DNA from: Lachnospiraceae bacterium
Lineage (GTDB): Bacteria > Bacillota > Clostridia > Lachnospirales > Lachnospiraceae
Assembly (NCBI GenBank): GCA_024695465.1
Contig: JAILID010000092.1
Coordinates: 1-61,569 of the forward strand
Length of the DNA stretch: 61,569 nucleotides
Direction of reading: 5' to 3'
Below, piece by piece: positions 35,465 through 42,414 of the stretch (position 1 is its first letter; each line of letters starts with the position of its first letter). The notes under the pieces are model-generated. The model saw only the letters and a list, made by a program, of their open reading frames with translations, made no database searches and was not told where the DNA came from. Position numbers and translations under genes: made by a program.

Positions 35465-36640
35465 ATGTTGGATTCAAGTTCGGTTAAAACCGGTAAAATC
35501 TATTATGAGGACGCTTACCGGGTTTCATTTTCCGCAAAAGCAATTCATATTGAAGGCAGGGATGCAGTCCTTGACAAAACCGCCTTCTTTCCGGAGGAAG
35601 GGGGCCAGAGCCCGGATAGGGGATTTCTCGGCGGAATCAGAGTTCTGGACGTAAAGATTCGGGACGGTTTCATTCACCATATTCTGGAAAAGGAACCTGA
35701 TTTCGCGGAAGGGGAATACGCGGAAGGGCGGATTGACTGGCGGCATCGCTTCTCCAATATGCAGCAGCATTCCGGAGAACATCTTTTTTCAGGTATCATC
35801 TGCAAACGATTCGGATATGATAATGTTGGCTTTCATCTGAGTGAAAAAGAAGTATCCGTGGATTTTAACGGGACGCTTGGCGAAGATGAACTGCTCAAGG
35901 CAGAGGCCCTTGCCAATGAGGCAATCACGGCGAATGTTCCCTCTGAGATCATTTTTCTTGAAGGGCAGGAGGCAGATCAGCTGGAGTATCGAAGCAAACT
36001 TTCGCTTAAAGGAAGCGTCCGCATCGTCCGGTTCGGAGATTATGACGCCTGCGCCTGCTGCGCTCCCCATGTCAGGAGAACAGGAGAAATCGGTCTTTTG
36101 AAAGTTCTGTCAGCGGTTTCCTGGAAGGGCGGAACCCGGGTTTTCATTTTATGCGGGAGAAGGGCCATGGAGTACTTCGATCAGGATCATGAGATCCTGA
36201 CCAGGACCGCGAAGTATCTGACGACATCCCGCGAAGAGGTTTATAACAGTGTGCTGCGGGCCAGAAAGGAGAGGGACAACTTGAAGGAGGCGCTCAGAAA
36301 GAGGACGTTGGAGCTTATGTTCCTGAAGGCGGAGGCGGTCCCGGAAGGCAGCGGCAATGTCATCCTCTTTGAGAGCGGTCTGGAAGGCGATTCCATGCGG
36401 GAGCTGACGAACGCCTTGCTTCTTCGCCGCCGCGGCTTCTGCGGCGTTTTCAGCGGGAATGACGCGGAAGGCTATAACTTTGTCATAGGGGCCCGCAATG
36501 AAGACGCCAGAAAAGCAGCAGGCGTTCTTAAAGAGCGACTGAATGCGCGGGGAGGGGGGAAACCTGAAATGGTTCAGGGCTCTGTCAGAGCGTCACAAAA
36601 AGAAATTGAAAACATTTTCAAATTATGCTTGCAAAAGTAA
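35465..36640 (+). CDS. AlaX-like alanyl-tRNA editing protein with DHHA1 domain
   Basis: Free-standing relative of the AlaRS editing domain that hydrolyses mischarged Ser- or Gly-tRNA-Ala. 391 residues: N-terminal barrel with FFPEEGGQSPD, the zinc site HSGEH (His102, His106) and CCAPH (198-202), a coiled-coil stretch (about 265-295), and a C-terminal DHHA1-type domain ending in KEIENIFKLCLQK, the long AlaX-L layout. The ATG at 35465 with GGAGCGGAG upstream is chosen, not the in-frame codon at 35366 inside fbp. The tRNA-Thr promoter begins within its last codons. Confidence 0.92.
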   Translation: MLDSSSVKTGKIYYEDAYRVSFSAKAIHIEGRDAVLDKTAFFPEEGGQSPDRGFLGGIRVLDVKIRDGFIHHILEKEPDFAEGEYAEGRIDWRHRFSNMQQHSGEHLFSGIICKRFGYDNVGFHLSEKEVSVDFNGTLGEDELLKAEALANEAITANVPSEIIFLEGQEADQLEYRSKLSLKGSVRIVRFGDYDACACCAPHVRRTGEIGLLKVLSAVSWKGGTRVFILCGRRAMEYFDQDHEILTRTAKYLTTSREEVYNSVLRARKERDNLKEALRKRTLELMFLKAEAVPEGSGNVILFESGLEGDSMRELTNALLLRRRGFCGVFSGNDAEGYNFVIGARNEDARKAAGVLKERLNARGGGKPEMVQGSVRASQKEIENIFKLCLQK

Positions 36641-36657
36641 AAAGGATGCGCTATAAT
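36629..36657 (+). promoter_or_regulatory. tRNA-Thr promoter overlapping the end of the AlaX-like gene
   Basis: TTGCAA (36629-36634), 17-base spacer, TATAAT (36652-36657). The -35 element lies inside the coding sequence and the -10 is 12 bases after its stop. Confidence 0.88.
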
Positions 36658-36687
36658 ACCACATGTCGCCTGCAGAGACGGGCACAG

Positions 36688-36760
36688 GCTGCTGTGGCAC
36701 AGTTGGTAGCGCACATCATTGGTAGTGATGAGGTCACCGGTTCGATTCCGGTCAGCAGCT
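36688..36760 (+). tRNA. tRNA-Thr (anticodon GGT)
   Basis: 73-base cloverleaf: acceptor GCTGCTG pairs perfectly with CAGCAGC, D-arm with AGTTGGTAG, anticodon stem CATCA/TGATG with loop TTGGTAG (anticodon GGT), T-loop TTCGATT. CCA is not encoded. Reads ACC and ACU. Confidence 0.96.
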
Positions 36761-36770
36761 CTTGGAGTAT

Positions 36771-36807
36771 CCGGAAATCTTTGAAAGAAAGGATTTCCGG
36801 TTTTTTT
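36771..36807 (+). terminator. Terminator after tRNA-Thr
   Basis: 9-bp stem CCGGAAATC/GATTTCCGG with a 12-base loop followed by seven T. Confidence 0.9.
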
Positions 36808-36932
36808 ATGATGTTGGTTGTCAGCGCACTTGCTCCGGGGATGCCGCGGCATGTCTTTTCTTATGTCATTATTTTTTGAGGGCCGGAAATCAGCCTGTTC
36901 TTGCATATTTTACGGAAAAGTCATTCCCTGTC

Positions 36933-36960
36933 TTGAAAAATCAGAGGATTCTGCTATACT
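36933..36960 (+). promoter_or_regulatory. Promoter for the L,D-transpeptidase gene
   Basis: TTGAAA (36933-36938), 16-base spacer, TATACT (36955-36960) preceded by TGC, an extended -10. Confidence 0.8.
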
Positions 36961-37011
36961 GAATAGGGATAAATAAGAGTAGGTTCTGTTGTAAACTTGA
37001 GGGGTATTTTC

Positions 37012-38562
37012 TTGAAAACAAAATTTATACTGGTTTTTTTTGCTTTCCTGCTTTTGGCAGGGATTTTCACGGGCGGATACCATTTTTATCGTCATTACGC
37101 GCAGCAGCCGGCTTTTTTGGAGGGGACTCAGATCGACGGGGAATCGGTTGAGGGAAAAACTCCGGAAGAGCTGGCGCGGAAATATACCGGGATTCTGGAT
37201 ACGAGTACAAAAAAAGTGGAGATTTTGGAAGGTAAAGATCCGGTGCTTTCCGGCAGTCTCTATGAATTCGGTTATGAATGCGACGAGTTGGCCGTGAAGG
37301 CTTTTTTTGTACGGGAGAAGTACGAACAGATCCGGAATATTTTTACCATTATCAAAGCCCTGACAGCAGGAACGAACATTGAATTTAAAAAAGCGTATAC
37401 CTTTAATCAGGAAAGCTTTGAGAAGATGGTTTCAAGCAGATCCTTATCAGTGGAACGGGTGGAGACGAAGGACTGGGAGCTGATCATTCCGGAAGGTTCC
37501 AGGCTGTATGAACTGATCGGCGGGACAAAGGGCAACATGATTGACGAGGAGGCTTTCCGTATTTATGTTAAGGAATCCCTGGATGACGTCATTGCGGAAG
37601 GGACGATTCCGGATCAGCTGAGTCTGACGATCCCGGAGGAGGTATATATTTCGAAGGAGCCGGTCGGGGATCCGGAAGCCCTGAAGGCGGAACGTGATTC
37701 TAAGAATCATGTGCTCCGGATGAAGTACGCGATTGAAGATTATCAGGCATCATCCATAACCTATGAGTTCGGCAGTGAAATTCAGCTTCTGGATTTTGAT
37801 ACTTTTGGGTCCTGGCTTTCGGTCGGCGAGGATTATCAGGTTTCTGTCGATCAGGAAGCCGCGATGGAGTATGTGATAGGGCTTAAAAGAAAATATGATA
37901 CGCAGTATTACAGCCGCACGTTTAAGACCTCAAACGGACTTGAGATCGTTTTCCCGGAGGGTTTGTGCGAGTATGGATACCGGATTAATCAGCAGGCGGA
38001 ATTCGAACAGCTCCTGGCGGATCTTGACGCTAAAAAAGCGGTGACCCGTGAGCCGGTCTATGTGAGGACTAATGAATACGGGAATCCTTATTTCCTGGCG
38101 CGGAACGGAAAGGACGATATCTGCGGAACCTATATTGAGGTAAATATAACAAAGCAGCATCTTTGGTTTTATAAGGACGGCCGTTTGGTCGTGGAGAGCG
38201 ACGTCGTCACCGGAAGAGTTTCCAGTCAGAAGGAAACACAGACCGGAGTTTTTCCTCTTGCATTTAAACAGAGCCCGCGGGTGCTGACCGGCGAGGAGGC
38301 CGGAGGGAGCGGAACCTATTCGACGAAAGTAAATTACTGGATGGCTTTTTACGAAGGCCAGGGACTTCACGACGCGCCCTGGAGAGGCGCATTCGGAGGA
38401 AATATCTATCAGACGGGCGGATCTCACGGATGCGTCAATCTTCCGCCGGCAGTGGCTAAAACGATTTATGAAAATGTGGAAGTGGGGACCGCCATATTCC
38501 TCTATAAGGAACCGGAGCCCGCTGCTGCGGCGGGAACGGCCGGAACAGGGACGGCAGCATAA
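37012..38562 (+). CDS. L,D-transpeptidase (YkuD domain, peptidoglycan-binding-like region)
   Basis: Cell-wall enzyme making 3-3 crosslinks or anchoring proteins to peptidoglycan; such crosslinks resist most beta-lactams. 516 residues: N-terminal membrane helix (FILVFFAFLLLAGIFTGGYHF), a long external region with two repeats of the PG_binding_4 type (about 40-340), and the C-terminal YkuD domain with GGSHGCVNLP, catalytic Cys474 and its His two residues before. An Ala/Gly/Thr tail ends the protein. TTG at 37012 with GAGGGG seven bases upstream is preferred to TTG at 36997. Own promoter and very strong terminator. Confidence 0.93.
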   Translation: MKTKFILVFFAFLLLAGIFTGGYHFYRHYAQQPAFLEGTQIDGESVEGKTPEELARKYTGILDTSTKKVEILEGKDPVLSGSLYEFGYECDELAVKAFFVREKYEQIRNIFTIIKALTAGTNIEFKKAYTFNQESFEKMVSSRSLSVERVETKDWELIIPEGSRLYELIGGTKGNMIDEEAFRIYVKESLDDVIAEGTIPDQLSLTIPEEVYISKEPVGDPEALKAERDSKNHVLRMKYAIEDYQASSITYEFGSEIQLLDFDTFGSWLSVGEDYQVSVDQEAAMEYVIGLKRKYDTQYYSRTFKTSNGLEIVFPEGLCEYGYRINQQAEFEQLLADLDAKKAVTREPVYVRTNEYGNPYFLARNGKDDICGTYIEVNITKQHLWFYKDGRLVVESDVVTGRVSSQKETQTGVFPLAFKQSPRVLTGEEAGGSGTYSTKVNYWMAFYEGQGLHDAPWRGAFGGNIYQTGGSHGCVNLPPAVAKTIYENVEVGTAIFLYKEPEPAAAAGTAGTGTAA

Positions 38563-38583
38563 AAAACAGGAATGGCAGCCAGA

Positions 38584-38634
38584 CGAAGGCATAAGAAAAA
38601 GGATCGCTTTGCGATCCTTTTTCTTATGCCTTCG
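38584..38634. terminator. Bidirectional terminator with 24-bp stem
   Basis: A perfect 24-bp stem (arms 38584-38607 and 38611-38634) with a TTT loop. It contains AAAAAGG/CCTTTTT, so it has U-runs in both directions. It separates the transpeptidase gene from the convergent SHOCT gene. Confidence 0.9.
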
Positions 38635-38657
38635 CGCATGCCGGGCATGCGCGAAGG
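38629..38657. repeat. Second hairpin sharing an arm with the terminator
   Basis: CCTTCGCGCATGC (38629-38641) pairs with GCATGCGCGAAGG (38645-38657) around a CGG loop. Its left arm uses the last six bases of the preceding terminator stem, so the two structures compete at CCTTCG. Confidence 0.75.
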
Positions 38658-38665
38658 TGGAACAT

Positions 38666-39451
38666 TTATTTGATCCTGTCAAGCAGCTCGGCTTTCTTCA
38701 TTTCAAATTCTTCTTCTGTGATGACGCCGGTCTTTTTCAGTTCTCCCAGCTTTAAAAGCGTCTCATAGACATCTGCGGCAAGAATAGAGTTGCCTGCAAA
38801 AGGAGCAGCGGAATTATCCTGCACGGCGGGCTTTACGTAGAAAACACTCTGGATGGAGCTGTCTTCGTCGCTTAAGTGTTCGGCGATATCCTCGATTTGT
38901 TCATCTGTTTCCGCATTTTCTTCGGGGTAATAGAGGGAGTCGTCTGCCGTCAAATCATTTTCCGCATCCTGGGCTTCCTTGCTGATCAGCTCTTCGATCT
39001 CGGCCTTGGTCTTGTCGACCTCTGCGGCGGGGGCTTCGCTGATTTTTGTCTTGCCGCTGTAGCCCTGCCTGTTGGAGAAGTCTCCGCGGCGTTTTCTGGC
39101 TTTTTCCAGCTGACGTTTCTCCAGTTTCGAGTTTAGGATGTTCCGCCGGGCATCGATCAGTGAATTAATCAGGATTCGAAGCAGCAAAAGAGCGGTAAGT
39201 GCCAGAAAAGCCAGACAGACCATCTGGTAGCCGTGCTGACGCCTTCCGTTTAGAAATCCCGTCAGCGCCAGAAGAAATAAAGCTGCCACAACTACCTTCC
39301 TGAGAAAGGAAACAAACTTAAAGTTGAACAACGCTACCAAAAGAAAAATGATGAAGCAGGTAGCAGTAATGAAGAGATGTTCCGACCACATATATTTTAT
39401 GTAGGAAGGAGTGCTGACTATATATCTCAGGGTTTTTTCAAAAATATCCAT
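38666..39451 (-). CDS. SHOCT-domain membrane protein
   Basis: 261 residues, function unknown. Three hydrophobic helices lie in the first 100 residues (LFITATCFIIFLLVALFNF; VVVAALFLLALTGFL; MVCLAFLALTALLLLRILI). A basic stretch KLEKRQLEKARKRR, a long acidic region, and a C-terminal SHOCT motif (LLKLGELKKTGVITEEEFE) follow. SHOCT is a short helical tag, often an oligomerisation or protein-interaction element. The ATG follows AGGAGG on the - strand. It is the only - strand gene for several kb, convergent with the transpeptidase and divergent from glnS. Confidence 0.78.
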   Translation of the reverse strand: MDIFEKTLRYIVSTPSYIKYMWSEHLFITATCFIIFLLVALFNFKFVSFLRKVVVAALFLLALTGFLNGRRQHGYQMVCLAFLALTALLLLRILINSLIDARRNILNSKLEKRQLEKARKRRGDFSNRQGYSGKTKISEAPAAEVDKTKAEIEELISKEAQDAENDLTADDSLYYPEENAETDEQIEDIAEHLSDEDSSIQSVFYVKPAVQDNSAAPFAGNSILAADVYETLLKLGELKKTGVITEEEFEMKKAELLDRIK

Positions 39452-39521
39452 GGTAACCTCCTAGAAAAATATCCATTCCTTATAATACCACAAAAAAGAA
39501 GCTATTACCAGATATAATACT

Positions 39522-39550
39522 TTGCATCTTTGAATTGGCTATGGTATTAT
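39522..39550 (+). promoter_or_regulatory. glnS promoter
   Basis: TTGCAT (39522-39527), 17-base spacer, TATTAT (39545-39550). It overlaps the apparent upstream open frame, showing that translation must begin downstream, at 39596. Confidence 0.7.
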
Positions 39551-39595
39551 AGCTTAGAATCCTATCACGAAAAGGCAGTTGAGGAGGGAGAGCTA

Positions 39596-41281
39596 TTGTT
39601 AGAGGAGCTTGATAAGAAGGAAACAGTATCCAGGAATTTTATTGAAAACTTGATAGACAGGGATCTGGAAGAGGGGAACTATGATAAAGTGATAACCCGT
39701 TTCCCGCCTGAACCCAACGGTTATCTGCATATTGGGCACGCCAAGTCGATTCTTTTGAATTACGGTCTGGCCAGGGAGTACGGCGGACAATTTAATCTTC
39801 GCTTTGACGATACCAATCCGACAAAGGAAAAAACGGAATTTGTAAAGTCGATCGAGGAGGATGTCCGCTGGCTTGGAGCAGATTTTGGGGATCATATCTA
39901 TTTTGCTTCAAATTATTTTGATGTGATGTATGAGAAGGCGCTCCTGCTCATCAGAAAGGGACTAGCCTTTGTCTGCGATCTTACAGCCGACCAGATTCGG
40001 GAATACCGGGGGACGCTCAAGGAGCCCGGTAAGGACAGCCCTTATCGGACGAGATCCATTGAAGAAAATGAAAAACTGTTCAGAGAGATGAAGGAGGGGC
40101 TTTATCCTGACGGCTCAAAGGTTCTCCGCGCGAGAATAGATATGGCGGCGCCGAATATCAATATGCGGGATCCGGTTCTCTACCGTATAGCCCGGTTACC
40201 CCATCACAATACCGGAGATAAGTGGTGCATATATCCCATGTATGATTTTGCCCATCCGATCGAGGATGCTGTCGAAGGGGTGTCCCATTCGATCTGCACG
40301 CTGGAATTTGAAGACCACCGGCCGCTATATGACTGGGTCGTGGAGAATACGGAGTGGCCTCATCCGCCCAGACAGATTGAGTTTGCCAAGATGTATCTTA
40401 CAAATGTCGTAACCGGTAAACGCTATATCAAGAAACTTGTTGAGAGCGGGATCGTCGATGGATGGGATGATCCGCGTCTGGTCACGATCGCGGCTTTGAG
40501 ACGCAGAGGTTTTACCCCGTCCTCCATTCAGAAATTCGTTGAGCTTGCAGGCGTTTCCAAGGCGGATTCTTCTATTGATTACGCGATGCTGGAATACTGC
40601 GTTCGCGATGACCTGAAACTGAAGGCGTCCAGAATGATGGCTGTCCTTAATCCGATCAAATTGGTCATTGATAATTATCCGGAGGGACAGAGCGAACTGC
40701 TGGAAGCGGACAACAACCTTGAGAATCCGAATCTTGGAAAAAGAATGATTCCGTTTTCCAGAGAGCTGTATATAGAAAGGGACGACTTTATGGAGCAGCC
40801 GGTGCCGAAGTATAAGAGGCTTTATCCGGGAAATGAAGTTCGTCTCATGCACGCCTACTTTGTGAAGGCGACCGGATGCGAGAAAGACGCGGACGGAAAC
40901 ATAACGGTTGTCCACTGTGAATACGACCCGGAGACCAAAGCGGGAAGCGGCTTCAGCGGACGCAAGGTTAAGGGGACGATCCACTGGGTCTCTGCCGCGG
41001 AATCCTTCGAGGCGGAAGTAAGACTTTTCGAAAACCTTGTCGACGAGGAAAAAGGAGTTTATGACAAGGAGACAGGGGAATTGAATCTGAATCCGAATTC
41101 CCTCAAGGTCGTTAAAAACGCCCGTTTGGAGCCGGCTTTAAAAGCAGCGAAGCCATTCGATTCTTTCCAGTTTGTCCGAAGCGGGTTCTATAATGTGGAT
41201 GTAAAAAATTTTGAAGAGGGAAAACCGGTATTCAACAGAATCGTGACGCTTAAGAGTTCCTTTAAGCTTCCGAAATCCTGA
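39596..41281 (+). CDS. glnS: Glutaminyl-tRNA synthetase
   Basis: Charges tRNA-Gln directly with glutamine. 561 residues: class I signature in [15 protein letters not shown] (HIGH at 45-48), [22 protein letters not shown], the KMSKS-equivalent region [27 protein letters not shown] and a C-terminal anticodon-binding beta-barrel. The start is TTG at 39596 with GGAGGGAG just upstream; an in-frame TTG at 39530 would lie in the promoter. Having GlnRS is less common than the amidotransferase route in Firmicutes but usual in several clostridial families. Followed 28 bases later by the HAD gene. Confidence 0.95.
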   Translation: MLEELDKKETVSRNFIENLIDRDLEEGNYDKVITRFPPEPNGYLHIGHAKSILLNYGLAREYGGQFNLRFDDTNPTKEKTEFVKSIEEDVRWLGADFGDHIYFASNYFDVMYEKALLLIRKGLAFVCDLTADQIREYRGTLKEPGKDSPYRTRSIEENEKLFREMKEGLYPDGSKVLRARIDMAAPNINMRDPVLYRIARLPHHNTGDKWCIYPMYDFAHPIEDAVEGVSHSICTLEFEDHRPLYDWVVENTEWPHPPRQIEFAKMYLTNVVTGKRYIKKLVESGIVDGWDDPRLVTIAALRRRGFTPSSIQKFVELAGVSKADSSIDYAMLEYCVRDDLKLKASRMMAVLNPIKLVIDNYPEGQSELLEADNNLENPNLGKRMIPFSRELYIERDDFMEQPVPKYKRLYPGNEVRLMHAYFVKATGCEKDADGNITVVHCEYDPETKAGSGFSGRKVKGTIHWVSAAESFEAEVRLFENLVDEEKGVYDKETGELNLNPNSLKVVKNARLEPALKAAKPFDSFQFVRSGFYNVDVKNFEEGKPVFNRIVTLKSSFKLPKS

Positions 41282-41309
41282 GGCGCTTCCGCTTCATGAG
41301 GAGGGAAAA

Positions 41310-41978
41310 ATGACAAAAGCCTGTATGTTTGACCTGGACGGAACCATTCTTTACACGCTGGATTCGATTGCGAGGGCAGGGAACCGCATGCTCAGAGAGC
41401 TGGGCTTTCCTGCCCAGCCGCTGGAAGATTATCGGGATTACTGCGGCGATGGGGCTGATCAGCTGGTTGCCAGAGCGCTTGTGAAGGCGAAAGGCTATAT
41501 ACCGGAGAACGTTGAAGCCGGACAGGTGCTGTACAGAATGTTCCTGGCCGAGGATCCGCTTTTTAAGGTTGTGCCTTACAGCGGTATGAAGGACGCTTTG
41601 GACGCCCTGAAAGCTTCCGGTATAAAAATATTTGTTTTCTCCAATAAGCCGGATGATTCGGCAAAAAAGGCTGTTATCGGAGCCTATGGACCTTTATATT
41701 TTGATGAGATTCGCGGTCAGCGGAATGGTTTTCCGGCGAAACCCTCTCCGGAAGGGGCTCTGGAAATGCTGAACAAGTATCAGATAAAAGCTGAAGAATG
41801 CTTTTATATAGGGGATATGGGGATTGATATAAAGACCGGGAAAAATGCCGGAATGCCTGCGGTAGGCGTACTTTGGGGTTACCGGGACAGGGAGGAGCTG
41901 GAGACTTATGGCGCCGATTATATAATTGGCAAGCCGGAGGAGCTGCTGCCTCTTGTCGTTCCGGGGATAAGCGTATGA
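41310..41978 (+). CDS. HAD-family phosphatase (phosphoglycolate phosphatase-like)
   Basis: 222-residue cytosolic phosphatase. Motif I FDLDGTIL with the nucleophile Asp and acid Asp, motif II FVFSNKP, motif III lysine in PAKPSPEGAL, motif IV GDMGIDIKTGKNAGM. A helical cap lies between motifs I and II. This is the Gph/PgmB group; typical substrates are phosphoglycolate or sugar phosphates, not predictable here. GAGGAGGG precedes the ATG. Encoded 28 bases after glnS and 18 before a small unknown gene, likely one operon. Confidence 0.9.
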   Translation: MTKACMFDLDGTILYTLDSIARAGNRMLRELGFPAQPLEDYRDYCGDGADQLVARALVKAKGYIPENVEAGQVLYRMFLAEDPLFKVVPYSGMKDALDALKASGIKIFVFSNKPDDSAKKAVIGAYGPLYFDEIRGQRNGFPAKPSPEGALEMLNKYQIKAEECFYIGDMGIDIKTGKNAGMPAVGVLWGYRDREELETYGADYIIGKPEELLPLVVPGISV

Positions 41979-41996
41979 TTGCGCGGAGGTAGGGTC

Positions 41997-42260
41997 ATGT
42001 CATATTTTAAAAAAGAGTATCTGGAATCATTTCTGGAGAATCAGGGAAGGCTGTTTGACCGGCCGGTGGCGGATACGTTGGAAGAGGCGGATTCTTTTTT
42101 AGTGGACTGTATGGCCGAAGTAGCGGACAGTCCGGAAGAGATACGCGAATGCCTGGACGGATTCGGCATGGACTTTTCGGATCTTTCCGACCGGGAACTG
42201 CTGGAAGCGGCGGAGGTTTTTCCTCTGCCGGATGGAAAATATATGGTTGTTCAGGCTTGA
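41997..42260 (+). CDS. Small acidic protein of unknown function
   Basis: 87 residues, no named family recognised. Mostly helical, very acidic, ending in EVFPLPDGKYMVVQA, an ending I recall from small Lachnospiraceae proteins encoded near phosphatases. No signal peptide or membrane helix. ATG at 41997 follows GGAGGTAGGG; a TTG at 41979 is too early for that site. Probably co-transcribed with the HAD gene. Confidence 0.65.
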   Translation: MSYFKKEYLESFLENQGRLFDRPVADTLEEADSFLVDCMAEVADSPEEIRECLDGFGMDFSDLSDRELLEAAEVFPLPDGKYMVVQA

Positions 42261-42268
42261 AGAACGCA

Positions 42269-42296
42269 GCGCCGCCTTGGCGATGCGGGGCGGCGC
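42269..42296. repeat. GC-rich hairpin without T-run
   Basis: GCGCCGCC (42269-42276) pairs with GGCGGCGC (42289-42296). No T-tract follows on the + strand (AAAAAG does), so it is at best a weak terminator. Confidence 0.5.
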
Positions 42297-42316
42297 AAAA
42301 AGATAACAGGCAGTTG

Positions 42317-42343
42317 TTAGCACTCGATATAAAAGAGTGCTGA
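42317..42343. promoter_or_regulatory. CIRCE operator (HrcA site) upstream of htpG
   Basis: TTAGCACTC, nine bases, GAGTGCTGA: the CIRCE inverted repeat (TTAGCACTC-N9-GAGTGCTAA) with a single change at position 8 of the second half. It ends 8 bases before the htpG -35 element, so HrcA binding should repress htpG until heat shock. Confidence 0.93.
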
Positions 42344-42351
42344 TTTTCTGC

Positions 42352-42380
42352 TTGACATATTCTTTTTTCGGGTATATGAT
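42352..42380 (+). promoter_or_regulatory. htpG promoter
   Basis: TTGACA (42352-42357), 17-base spacer, TATGAT (42375-42380), about 28 bases of leader with AAAGGAG before the ATG at 42415. Confidence 0.88.
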
Positions 42381-42414
42381 AACACTGGTTCACAGAAGTA
42401 AAGGAGTGTTTATC

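Noticed and set aside
35465..36760. A functional link between the AlaX-like protein and the neighbouring tRNA-Thr through a G4-U69 pair (a known target of alanine mischarging)
   Set aside because: The acceptor stem pairs G4 with C69, so the mischarging determinant is absent; adjacency may be chance.
36574..36906. Open frame on the - strand across tRNA-Thr
   Set aside because: It is antisense to a clear tRNA and its terminator; no ribosome site.
42269..42296. Terminator of the small gene at 41997
   Set aside because: The stem is good but is followed by A, not T, on the + strand; kept only as a hairpin.
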